NCBI RefSeq assembly: GCF_900074925.1
Contig: NW_019716258.1
Location: 1,070,989-1,134,988 of the forward strand
DNA from: Ramularia collo-cygni
Taxonomy: Eukaryota > Ascomycota > Dothideomycetes > Mycosphaerellales > Mycosphaerellaceae
Direction of reading: 5' to 3'
Length of the DNA stretch: 64,000 bases
Part shown: positions 55,501 through 64,000 of the stretch, piece by piece
How positions within the stretch are numbered: position 1 is the first letter of the stretch
Layout of the letters: each line of letters starts with the position of its first letter
Notes under the pieces: generated by a model
Told to the model about the DNA's origin: nothing
The model's database searches: none
Seen by the model: the letters and a program-made list of their open reading frames with translations, nothing else
Made by a program: the position numbers and the translations under genes

Positions 55501-56454
55501 ATCTTCATCACCGGCTTCGTCCGTACCCTCAGTACCCTCGCCGGCGACCTTCTTTCCCTCCTCGGTACCCTCCTCGACAGTGTCGGCAGCATCAGCGGTA
55601 GCTTCCTCGGCACCATTCTTGACATCAGTAGGTGCCTCCTTCGTCGCGCCGGCTGGGTCCTTCGATGCTTTACCAACAATACCAGTCGCCTTGCCTGCCA
55701 GGCCTTGAGCGCCGCTCAGGAGGCCTTTGGTAGGCTTGCCGTCCTTGGCCTTTGATTGCAATTTCGGTGGCTGCTGTTGCTCGCTCTCATCATCGGCTGA
55801 TTGAACAGTATCTCCAGCCTTCTCTGTTGTGTCGTCGGCAATGTCTTCGGCTTCGCTTTCGGCTCCGCCAAAAATCTCTTTGCTCTGAGATTCTGCGCCC
55901 TCGACAGCGTCGTCGTCGTCTTTGATTGGTTCTGGTGCGGCGGACTGGAGGCCATCCTGCGACTTCTGGCCAGCTTCAGTGACTTTGCTCATGGGAGCTT
56001 CATCGTCGTCGTCTTCATCGTCTTCATCGTCATCGTTGGCCGTGACATTCTGCGCGGGCTCAGGCTGTTTCTGTGCAACATCACTGGCAGCGTCTTTGGC
56101 TTGATCTTTCGTGGCGCCGATACTCTCCTCAGACTTCTCGCCGGCTGCTGGCCGGGACGGTAGCTTTGGAGCTTTTGATGTTGGCGTCTTGGTTTGTGAA
56201 GGTTTTGGTGTGGATGGCGCTGGCTTCGCGGAAGACGCCGTTTGACCCAACTTTTGAGGAGTCTGTCCTGGACGCCGAGAGATCTTTGTAGGGGTCTTGG
56301 GCGCAGAACTCTGCGTTCCAGCAGCAGGTGATGGTGCCATTGCGGGAGGTAAAGTGTACTTGAGTGGGGTGCTACTTCCGGAGCTCTGTCGCGACGGGGG
56401 CGATGTTCTTGTCGGGGTAGGAGGAAAGGAGTAGTATGCGTATCGATCAGTCAT
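49588..56454 (-). CDS. Giant LEA/DUF3659 tandem-repeat protein
   Basis: Two exons, 56454-49878 and 49709-49588 (168-base intron), encode 2232 residues. Residues 1-100 are Pro/Ser/Thr rich; to about 290 the chain is acidic. Around 300-440 it turns into Ala-rich helical LEA-like repeats (GAADEAGNTAEGAAAQAG). From about 455 to 2000 I count roughly 19 DUF3659 units of about 70 residues, each of the form NKxGxVxDExGxxIGxLxEG followed by a second half ending in GNVIGHxE. The later units alternate between two types (see findings). The C-terminal 230 residues are helical, then hydrophobic and Gly/Leu rich (LAAVGLLLAGVLGLVGQLLN), possibly membrane-associating. The final exon adds a Lys/Glu coiled tail ending AGGPVVVAVES. 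Function is unknown; LEA segments suggest a link to desiccation or a structural role. The start MTDRYAYYSF fits the family. Confidence 0.88.
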
Positions 56455-58133
56455 GCGACGATTAAAGAGATTACAGCAAGAAGAGGTTTGAAAGATCAAC
56501 GAAAAGTGTGGCTGAGAGCAGGTCCTACCAGTGTTATAGCAGATGGTTCATGGGCGAATAAATGGCAGGGAAACATCCTGCTGGCGCTACACACCAAGAT
56601 CCATAGTCGTTCGAACGCGCACAGATGACGTACGAAGAGCACAGAAAACATGGTGAGCTCGCGCCTCATGTGGCCAGTGATGAATGTCAAGTAGCACAGA
56701 GCAGGTTGTGCCGGGTCGAATGCCGCCACAGAGCACTCGGATGGGTTGATTGGCACTGATTGCAAGGTGTCAAACGAGTGGAGTGATCTCATCTTGCTTT
56801 GCTTTCCATTGCAGGACCGACAGCGTCGCGTAAAGCGCGTCTACCGGGGCGCGAGCCCGTGAGAACGATGCAAGCGAAGTTCGCGATGTGTTTCAACAAT
56901 AGGCTGCTTCCAGGAATGCTGTACAGACGGCCGCAGCCGCGTGGAGCCGTTACCGCGTGGTGTGGCGAGTATCCGTTTAAAATCAAGGACATGTCAGATC
57001 CACCACAAGCGATAAAGTGGGTAGGATTGGGATGACAGGGATTGTGCGTCGGTGGTGGTCACCACATTGTGCAGATGTCCGACAGGTGACGGCCGTCTCG
57101 CCAGTCAATGATGCGCATTCGATGCTGAGTANCCGATGCGGACCGATGCATATCATCCGCGCAGCGGCTGCGTGTCTGGTTGTGAGCACACGGAAGACCT
57201 CGAGTTTGGAGTAGTAGCGTGAGACGTGAGGTCTCTTCACAACTTCGTGGCCTAATTGACTTTGGCTAGCTTTTGATTTTTAGTAAGCGCAGTTTTTGGC
57301 GGAGGCGTAGGGGAAACGTGAAACGATACGGAGTAACTTACCACTCTTGGGTCGTCGGATCTGTATCCACCGGGTTGTACAAGAACTGGTTCAACGATTG
57401 TGTCATCACTGCTATGCCATTCCCGACTGTGTGACCGCTGAGGAAGACCTGCATCCTGACGCAGAATCTGCGGGCCTTCTGATGTCAGGTACTCGGGCTT
57501 CCCTGCAAACCTCCAAACTCGACCAGTTCATCTCTTAATGGATCGCAACTGTGGCTGAAGAAGTGCATGCCATTGGGATTTGTGCAGCGTGAAGATGTTT
57601 CGCAAAGAGGGCGCCTCGTTAGGTCTCGACTCCGAGCAACGCGGGCGAGCGCAAATGCAGGTCGGATATCAATCGAGGCCGGGACTTGCAGCCGCAGCCG
57701 TCAACCAGATGGACCACGGATTTACAGAGGCTTGGATTTTGTGGGCTCATCGCCGCGAGCAAAAGTCTGATATGTTAGTGAGATAGTGTTGTGCAATCCA
57801 CTGAGGGGACTACGATTCGATGNCGACGCCGTGGCACTACCCCAACCCTAACCCTGTTCGCACCCCATCAGACATGCGTTGTTCACCCACGGTAAGACTG
57901 ATAATTCTAGACTGCCACACATCATGAAGTGAGCAGGAACGTATTGTTGTGTTGTTATATTGGTACGGCTTTCATCCATGCATGGGGTAGGTACACTGGA
58001 CCTTACATCGATAACCCATCCAAAGGTCTCCCAACATTCGTGAGCTTCTTGTCTGTACGGAGACCCGACCAACGCTACGAGATGGTATCATTCGCTAAAT
58101 ACTGCACAAAACAGATCTTGAGGTGCATCCTCC
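56455..58133. other. 1.68-kb intergenic region with telomere-like tract
   Basis: The promoter of the giant gene occupies the left part. CCCAACCCTAACCCTG at 57841-57856 resembles two telomere repeats. Frames up to 98 codons have no support. Confidence 0.55.
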
Positions 58134-60039
58134 CTACTGTGGTCTCTCCCGTACTAGAGGCTCACCTTCCGGAATCACAGCAGCACTCTCGGCCTCCTCG
58201 TCCACCTTGTCATTGAACCCCAACTTCTTCTTAAGCCTGTAACTTGTACTCATCCTCCGCCTAGCACTCTCCTCTTTCTGAAGAACCTCCCTTTCCCTCT
58301 GTGCACTCTTGCTCATATCCCTCTTGGCCTCCTCCCTCTTCCTTGCCTCCTCCGGATTGAGCATATCCTTAGTCTTTTGACCCATACTTTGAGCTCGCTT
58401 CTTGACTCGAATGTAGCCCTCAAGACCCAAGATCACCGCATACGAACGGGAAACATTCAAATGCGATAGATCAGCTCCCGCCGCCTTTAAGGATTTCAGA
58501 AACTCCCGAAAGTTGCGTACTGGCGGTGCATAGTGTCCGCTGAGCGGTGAGATCTTCCTAATCTGGCCACGTTTGATCTTGATCAAGCCTGCTGCGCTCA
58601 CACGAGCACCTTTCAGAAAGGAGGAATGCTGGAAAGCACCCGACTGTTTGATGCCGATGTACAGTCGAAAACTGGTGTCCGCCACGAATATCCAGGTATT
58701 CTTCTTGGTTGTCTTGCGCAGCAAATGATTCATAAGAGAGTCCACAGACACATGATTCAATTTCGAAAAGCCTTTGGCGTTGTGGAACTCCTCGTTGACG
58801 TATTTGGTGGAATCTTCAACACTGCCGGTGCTGATTCCGCTGGAGATGGAGGAAGCATCTGACGTTTCCGCCTTTGAAGGCTCCTGCTTCTCCCCCGTGG
58901 TGACTTCCCTCCAAGTTGGCACATTTTCTTGCTCGGGCACGATGCCCTTGATGCTGTCCTTGAAATATGGCGATGTTGTAATAGGTTTCCCATCTTTGAC
59001 CCAGCAGAAGCGGCCTTGAGCATCGATTCGGACCTGATACAGTGCCCGCTCCTCGCGTGAGAGATATCGCACTTGTTCTGTGTCCAGGCGTTTTCGAGGG
59101 CGGTCTTCCAGATCCAGATTCTTGCCTGCTCCATAATCCAGCCAGAAGAAGTAGTTTTCAGTTGTGTCACTCTTCATCCACTCTTGATGGTATCTCCGAA
59201 GATTGCTGCCATATCTGTGTTTCAGATCAACCATCTCGAGGAAATATTCCAAACCCTACAATGACTGTCAGTCCACCACGATCGAGACTCTACCAACACC
59301 AGACAAAAGCCCACCATGGTCTTTGCATATTTTTCCCTCTGTGACTTTTGTTGCCGTTTGATCTCAGCATCCTCACCTCCTTCATCGTCGCTAGTGTCAT
59401 CACTCCCAGCTCTGAGCGCANCGGCACCGGCCTGACTCCAACGTTTGCGAACTCTTTGAGTCGAACTGTCAGTACGGTTAAACTTTTCAGATCTCGACTT
59501 TGGCTGAATGACGTTTCCATATTGCGCTGCATTTCAATCAGCATCTCTTCATCCTCACACTGTGACAACGCTCACCGTCCTTCAAAGCCTGCATCGAAAT
59601 CATTAGCAAACCGCATTGCACAAAGATCGATGCGGCAATCGATACAAACCTCCATCCACCTACGATCGGCATCTAATCCAAAGCCTTTCAATGCCCTACG
59701 ATCCCGATGCCCTCTATAATTCCGCTGAATGACCTCCGCAGCATGAGTTCTCTCATCATCTTCTTCGCTCGTATGTCGCCGCTGATCGCGAATGGCCTTT
59801 TCTCTCTGGTTCTGCTTTCTCTCAATTTCTCGCAAAGCTTCCGCACTGGGGAGTTGGAACGGATCCTTGGCATTCTCCAAGGTGTCGGCCATTAAGAGTG
59901 ACTGAAACGGATCCTGGAAGTTTGTGGCTCGTACACGCGCGATTCGAGCTGCCTTTCTGTCGTACCCCGCAACAAGGATTTCGGCTGTAGGAGGTACTTT
60001 CAGCACTTTCAGCTGCGGCGGTGGTTGGTAGTACGTCAT
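58134..60039 (-). CDS. IQ-motif (calmodulin-binding) protein related to plant IQM proteins
   Basis: Four exons, 60039-59650, 59588-59576 (13 bases), 59526-59315 and 59255-58134, give 578 residues. Exon 1 ends with AAEVIQRNYRGHRDRRALKG, a calmodulin-binding IQ motif, and GLDADRRWME. The 13-base exon adds ALKD and the first base of the next codon, so that AQYGNVIQPKSRSEKF follows in frame. Exon 3 ends QREKYAKTM and joins to GLEYFLEMVDLKHRYGSNLR, SDTTENYFFWLDYG and EQVRYLSREERALYQV. The C-terminal half has NTWIFVADTSFRLYIGIKQS, FQHSSFLKGARVSAAGLIKI and GHYAPPVRNFREFLKSLKAA, as in IQM proteins. These are linked to stress signalling in plants; fungal members are uncharacterised. All three introns (61, 49, 59 bases) have GT/AG ends. 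Confidence 0.85.
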
Positions 60040-60436
60040 TGGCTGGATGGGTGGTCTTAAAATCAAGATTAGGCTTACGTAGAGACACGCGTCTGACGCG
60101 AGTGAAGTGTGGAAGAGATCCACCAGATGATGAAGTGTGAGCCATATATATCGGACACCTTTTGCATACGGCGATATTCACCATAATATGCTTCAATGCC
60201 AGCTTTAGTCTTCTTGTGATCATCACTGAGAATGGAGTCAGAGTTGGCTCAAAACATTAATTCTTTCATGGTATCGTAAAACATGCCAAAGCATGAATGG
60301 TTGTCAAGGAGCCGTTTCTAGGTTTGGAGCTTCGAGTCCTCGGTGAATCTCTACATCATCACCCCGGACTGACCGTCCATACTTCCATAAGGCAGCATCC
60401 CAGGATAATTGGGGTCGATCGTTGGGTATTGAATCT
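60040..60436. other. Intergenic, with duplicated 3' end of the HTH gene
   Basis: The interval contains the promoter of the IQ-motif gene and, at 60345-60430, a second copy of the last coding bases of the HTH gene including its stop. Confidence 0.6.
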
Positions 60437-60516
60437 CTACATCATCACCCCGGACTGACCGTCCATACTTCCATATGGCAGCATCCCAGGATGGTTAGGG
60501 TCGATCATGGGGTATT
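60345..60516. repeat. 86-bp tandem duplication at the end of the HTH gene
   Basis: Copies at 60345-60430 and 60431-60516 differ at 6 of 86 positions. The second holds the last 26 codons of the HTH protein and the stop at 60437-60439; the first is downstream in transcription and carries the same stop. Confidence 0.9.
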
Positions 60517-62183
60517 GATCCTGACTGCCCATCATAGCGTGGGCGTACGGCATATTGGAAGCCTGCATCTGCTGGTAATCGGGCATCTGTTTATCGACTC
60601 CCATTTGTTGATGGTCGNCCATCTGCTGGTGATCTCCCATCTGTTGATGATCACCCATCTGCTGATGATCACCCATCTGTTGATGATCTGGCACCGGCTC
60701 GTAGTGAATGTGATCATCTTGCATATGAGCGGCACCGGGTTGCGATTGCATATCCGGGTGGGACTGCATATCGTTCACCATGTCGTTCTCGTCGCCAAGC
60801 GCCTGGCCAGCCTGCTCCCCGGTATAGTTCTCCGCCTTGGTGAAGCCACTATAGCCATCCGTACGACCGACGATTTCTCCCGATTTCTGCATCTTCGCGC
60901 GAAGCTGACTCATTTTACGCTTCATGCGCTCACGGAGCAACTCATCGTGAACATGTGGATCCCAGTCGCCTTTCGCTAGATCGACAAGTCGGTACAGTTC
61001 GCGGTACATTTGATCAAAGGTGTCGGACATGGGCTGGCTGTAGGCGTAGCAAGAGTACTGATGCATCAGGTCTGCCAGTGTGCTTTGAGCTCGTAGTGGC
61101 CATATGTCCTTGCTCTGCACCCACTCTGCTGTGAGGTGATCACGACGCCGACTGCGACGCTCCAGATCTGCGAGCATTCGCTCCTGCCTCTCGGCTGTCC
61201 GCCTCTTCGATTCTTCAATCTTCTTTTTACTTCGCGAGTCTCGTTTAGGTGCCGTTGTCGGTGTGGCCGAGGGATCGTAGAGGGTCGAGGTGCGGCCTGG
61301 AGTCTTGCGGGCTGAGGTTGGCATGCCTTTGCCGCTTTGCAGCTGTCGCATCTTCAACTTCAATTCCACCTCGCGCTTCTGTAGCGCAATCTGTTGAAGC
61401 TGCAACTGGATCGTTTCTTCGTCATCGGGAAGCTCATCTTGCATGTTCATGGGAGTCGCAAAGTGCTGCGGCGGCGGTAATAGCTGGGCGTTCGGCATCT
61501 GTTGTGGTTGTTGTAATGCATTGGCAAGCTGTTGCTCTGCGGCACTCGCTTGCTGAACGACCATGGGGGCATATGGTGATTGATACTGGGCCTCAGTCCG
61601 CATAGGTGAGCTTTCATCATCGTCTTCATCGTCCTCATCATCATCGTCGTCCTCCTGTGCAGTGGTCTTGCGTCGTGCGCCTTTGCCCTTGGCCTTCGCC
61701 TTCCCTCGACCTCTAACATTGTCGCCTTTGCGCTCGAAGACGCGGCGAATGGTTCGCGTGCCAACGACAATCTTGTACGTGTCGTATAGCCACCAGAGCA
61801 TGTCATCCACGGTGAGCTCGGGTTTATCCTTGGTGTGCTCGAACAATGCCTACACTCGCGTCAGCCATGTCATGCCACGCGTACTTTTCCGCCAACATAC
61901 CGCTTCGATTTCTGCGCTCAAGACCCTATGCCTGCCAGTCCGAGCCTCGGGGGGCTTGCCAATGCGACCGGTACGCNCCAATTCCATCTTCCACCGACGT
62001 ATTGTCCTGTCTGAGACTCCCGTCTCGCGCTCAATTGTCTCCTCATCCTTGCCCGCTTCCAATCCCAACTTCACAGCCTGACGCTGCTCCTCGTTGTACG
62101 CCTAAAGGGAAACAAATCATGATCAGCACGTGGCGCGAACAGAGTGTTGTTCGTGCTGGTCAGGGCGAACGTACTTTGCCCAT
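60437..62183 (-). CDS. Double helix-turn-helix protein derived from a Tc1-like transposase DNA-binding region
   Basis: Three exons, 62183-62175 (9 bases, MGK), 62101-61901 and 61849-60437, give 540 residues. AYNEEQRQAVKLGLEAGKDE, ETIERETGVSDRTIRRWKME and RTGRIGKPPEARTGRHRVLS form the first HTH and the GRPR-like linker. FEHTKDKPELTVDDMLWWLY and VGTRTIRRVFERKG are the second HTH. This is the paired HTH of Tc1/mariner transposases, but no DDE catalytic domain follows. Instead there is an acidic run (DDDDDEDDEDDDE), a Gln-rich segment, basic helices (SKKKIEESKRRTAERQERML) and a Met/Gln/Asp/His-rich tail with five tandem repeats. A host-retained DNA-binding or regulatory role is likely. The first intron is 73 bases, the second 51. 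Confidence 0.75.
60601..60690 (-). repeat. Five 18-bp coding repeats (DHQQMG)
   Basis: Five units of 18 bases encode DHQQMG-type hexapeptides near the C-terminus of the HTH protein. Differences are mostly T/C at third codon positions, so the peptide is kept; one N occurs in the first unit on the plus strand. The array keeps frame for any change in copy number. Confidence 0.85.
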
Positions 62184-62571
62184 TTTAATTAGTCCAAAAT
62201 GTCGAGAGACGTGGGTCCGGCCATAAGTAATGGGCGATGTGTTAATGTCAGAAGAATAGGTACGAGGCTTTTGCGACGAGGTCGGCTCATCCCGCTTTAC
62301 TTTAGTTGGGTTTGGGAGACTGCAACCGAGAGCTTTTCAACAACAGACGAGCGAGGTCATAGGCACATGTATTTACCATTATCCACGAATTATAGCGCAT
62401 GGAGCATGAAATTGAGTTGTGGTGTATTGCAATGGAACTGATTCCTCTGACAAGAAGGGCTGTTTTCTTGACAATTTCTATCTAACCGAAGGGGTATCTA
62501 TCGTACACAATGAAGATGGTAGCATATTGATACAGCACGCCATAAATCCCGACTCATCTGGATCTACAACC
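62184..62571. other. Intergenic between tandem minus-strand genes
   Basis: This is the promoter of the HTH gene and the 3' flank of the Q/P-rich gene. A plus-strand frame of 417 codons that crosses 62419-63672 is the antisense shadow of the Q/P-rich gene. Confidence 0.5.
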
Positions 62572-64000
62572 CTAGTGTATCAGATTTGCCAGGCTGGGGC
62601 TTGCGCTCGCACCATTCCCGCCGGGCCCGGGAGGAGCACCATTCACTGGGCCACCCCTAGGTGTAGTCGGCTGCTGCTGCTGCGAGTCGTGGGCCCAACC
62701 TGGACCGGGCGGGGGCGGTCCCGCACCCATAAGCTGGGGATCGATGTTTTGGGCGGTGGCCGGCGGCGGCTGCGGCGCTGGAGCCTGTTGTGGCTGCTGT
62801 TGCGGTTGTTGCTGCGGTTGTTGCTGCTGCTGCTGCGGATGCTGCTGCTGGAGCGGTGGCGGAATGTCTTGACCACCGGCGTGCATAGGCGGCGAGTACT
62901 GGAACAGCTGCTGAGGTCCACCAGAATAAGGCCTATCGTTACGCTGCAGGTGCGGTGGAGGATGATGCGGGGGCGGATGTTGATACCCGCTTGGAGAGTG
63001 CNTTGGTGGTCCCTGAGGACCACGCATAGTCTGCATGCCGTTCGCCATGGGTTGGTTCGGCTGTGGATATCCATTCATCTGGGGGTGTCGCTGGGGAGCA
63101 TATGCGGGCATAGGAGGAGAACCTTGTTGACCATAAATGGGAGGAGATCCTTGAGGCGGATATCCATAACTGTTATGTCGCTCGTGCATGGGAGGTCCTT
63201 GAGGAGGGCCAGGCATGTNCCCATTTGGCTGATGTCCATAGTGTGGTGCTGGTGGTCCCGCATGGTACATGTGGTCATATGGAGTTTGTGTGTGCTGCCC
63301 ATAACTGAGAGGCGGACCGTGACCATTCATCTGCGGTTGTGGCATGGGAGGTGGGGTTGGCTCACGTGGAGGCACATCCCAAATGAGGAATTGCTCCTCG
63401 ATGGATTTTGGCGCTGGTTTCGACTGACCACCCGCAACCGACTGAGAGGTAATGCTGCGCGACGGCGATCCTTCTTTTACGGTACCCTCGTCTGGAGGAG
63501 GCGTAGGCGCTTTCTGAAAGCATCTATGACACATGTAGTCGGGAGGAAGCTGTGGCTTGGCCTGTTCCGGCTCGGGCGATGGCGCCGCGGCAGGGTTTTG
63601 GTATTGAGGAAGAGCGTGTTTGTGGTATCCATCGTCAGCCGACTGACCCTGTCCGTCCTGTGCGCTGGATGAGACTGGCCAGTTGGGTGGTACGGCATGA
63701 CCCTCGCTGCGCTGCCCTTCTCCGTTCATCGATGNCTGCCCACCGTACTGCTGAGACTGTGGCTGCGGCACAGTTGCTGCTGGTGCAGATCCCGGAGTAG
63801 CGTGAGGCGGTCCGTGTGCCGATCCCTCTGACAGGAGGCCATCAGCATTGGCCAAATGTCCTGCAGATACGGTCGGAGCTGCAGGATCGCTGGTTCCACC
63901 CATCGTGATGGAATTGCTACGCTGTATCGGTCTCGCAGCCTCATTTGGCTGCACATCTTCTTCAGGCATATGCTGCCTCGGAATCGCGTGCCACTTTGGT
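62572..64000 (-). CDS. Gln/Pro-rich protein, 5' end beyond the window
   Basis: The frame is open to the window edge (476 codons inside, first complete residues PKWHAIPRQHMPEEDVQPNE), so the start is not seen. The chain is disordered: Pro, Gln, Gly, His, Met and Tyr rich, with RGPQGPP, HPPPHHPPPH and a poly-Gln tract of interrupted CAG/CAA codons at about 62770-62870. One CxxC (YMCHRCFQKAP) resembles half of a zinc knuckle. KSIEEQFLIWDVPPREPTPP is the only stretch with ordered character. It may be a nuclear or RNA-binding regulator, but no family is recognised. Confidence 0.65.
   Translation of the reverse strand, partial: PKWHAIPRQHMPEEDVQPNEAARPIQRSNSITMGGTSDPAAPTVSAGHLANADGLLSEGSAHGPPHATPGSAPAATVPQPQSQQYGGQXSMNGEGQRSEGHAVPPNWPVSSSAQDGQGQSADDGYHKHALPQYQNPAAAPSPEPEQAKPQLPPDYMCHRCFQKAPTPPPDEGTVKEGSPSRSITSQSVAGGQSKPAPKSIEEQFLIWDVPPREPTPPPMPQPQMNGHGPPLSYGQHTQTPYDHMYHAGPPAPHYGHQPNGXMPGPPQGPPMHERHNSYGYPPQGSPPIYGQQGSPPMPAYAPQRHPQMNGYPQPNQPMANGMQTMRGPQGPPXHSPSGYQHPPPHHPPPHLQRNDRPYSGGPQQLFQYSPPMHAGGQDIPPPLQQQHPQQQQQQPQQQPQQQPQQAPAPQPPPATAQNIDPQLMGAGPPPPGPGWAHDSQQQQPTTPRGGPVNGAPPGPGGNGASASPSLANLIH

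Noticed and set aside
59290..59568. Separate 92-residue protein upstream of the long IQ-gene exon
   Set aside because: This frame is a misreading across two introns; another phase of the same bases joins exactly to both neighbours and restores the IQM-like protein.
60437..62183. Active Tc1/mariner transposon
   Set aside because: No DDE domain, no terminal inverted repeats or TA duplications seen, and the gene is spliced with an intact host-like tail.
62419..63672. 417-codon plus-strand frame with many Arg, Leu and Trp
   Set aside because: It is antisense to the Q/P-rich gene; complementing CAG, CCN and GGN codons produces long open frames without meaning.

Overview
The window is nuclear DNA of a filamentous ascomycete (Pezizomycotina, most likely Dothideomycetes; the class is a guess). 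The evidence is gene content (Knh1-type cell wall protein, Pezizomycotina-style calcium/proton exchanger, fused leuC-leuD isopropylmalate dehydratase, DUF2406, a giant DUF3659 repeat protein), short introns of about 50 bases with CTAAC/CTGAC-like branch sites, and single-copy genes with promoter-sized gaps. There are no rRNA genes, recognisable transposons or CRISPR arrays, and I saw no tRNA. About 55 isolated N bases are scattered through the window; none breaks a reading frame.

Layout. 1.8-9.1 kb: soluble fumarate reductase fused to cytochrome b5, the Fun30-type chromatin remodeller, and the V-ATPase assembly factor Vma21 divergent from it. 9-21.9 kb, gene-poor: a DUF2406 protein, a small methyltransferase, a STEEP1-like protein, Knh1/Kre9, a vacuolar-type cation/H+ exchanger and a secreted Thr-rich PAN/apple-like protein. 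21.9-26.2 kb: leucine aminopeptidase and 3-isopropylmalate dehydratase, head to head around a Leu3-type site. 26.7-33.3 kb: an RpiB-like isomerase, three uncharacterised proteins, a HAUS3/augmin-like coiled-coil protein and Tim21 (the last two 64 bp apart, head to head). 33.4-35.9 kb: a TTC36 orthologue head to head with 4-hydroxyphenylpyruvate dioxygenase. 35.9-38.4 kb: empty. 38.4-49.3 kb: an acetate-type GPR1/FUN34 transporter, a glutathione transferase, a small protein split into tiny exons, a PWI/RS splicing factor, a C2H2-like protein, a secreted PEBP and galactose-1-phosphate uridylyltransferase. 49.6-56.5 kb: a 2232-residue LEA/DUF3659 repeat protein. 58-64 kb: an IQ-motif protein with a 13-base exon, a transposase-derived double-HTH protein with a duplicated 3' end, and a Q/P-rich gene running off the end.

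Functional links. The two most interesting arrangements are divergent pairs. In the first, TTC36 and HPPD share 474 bp holding five copies of the hexamer TCGGCT; in mammals TTC36 protects this same enzyme from degradation. In the second, secreted leucine aminopeptidase and leucine biosynthesis share a promoter with a CCG-N4-CGG box. Gene models were built by eye from frame, splice sites and family similarity; splice junctions given below keep frame in every model.
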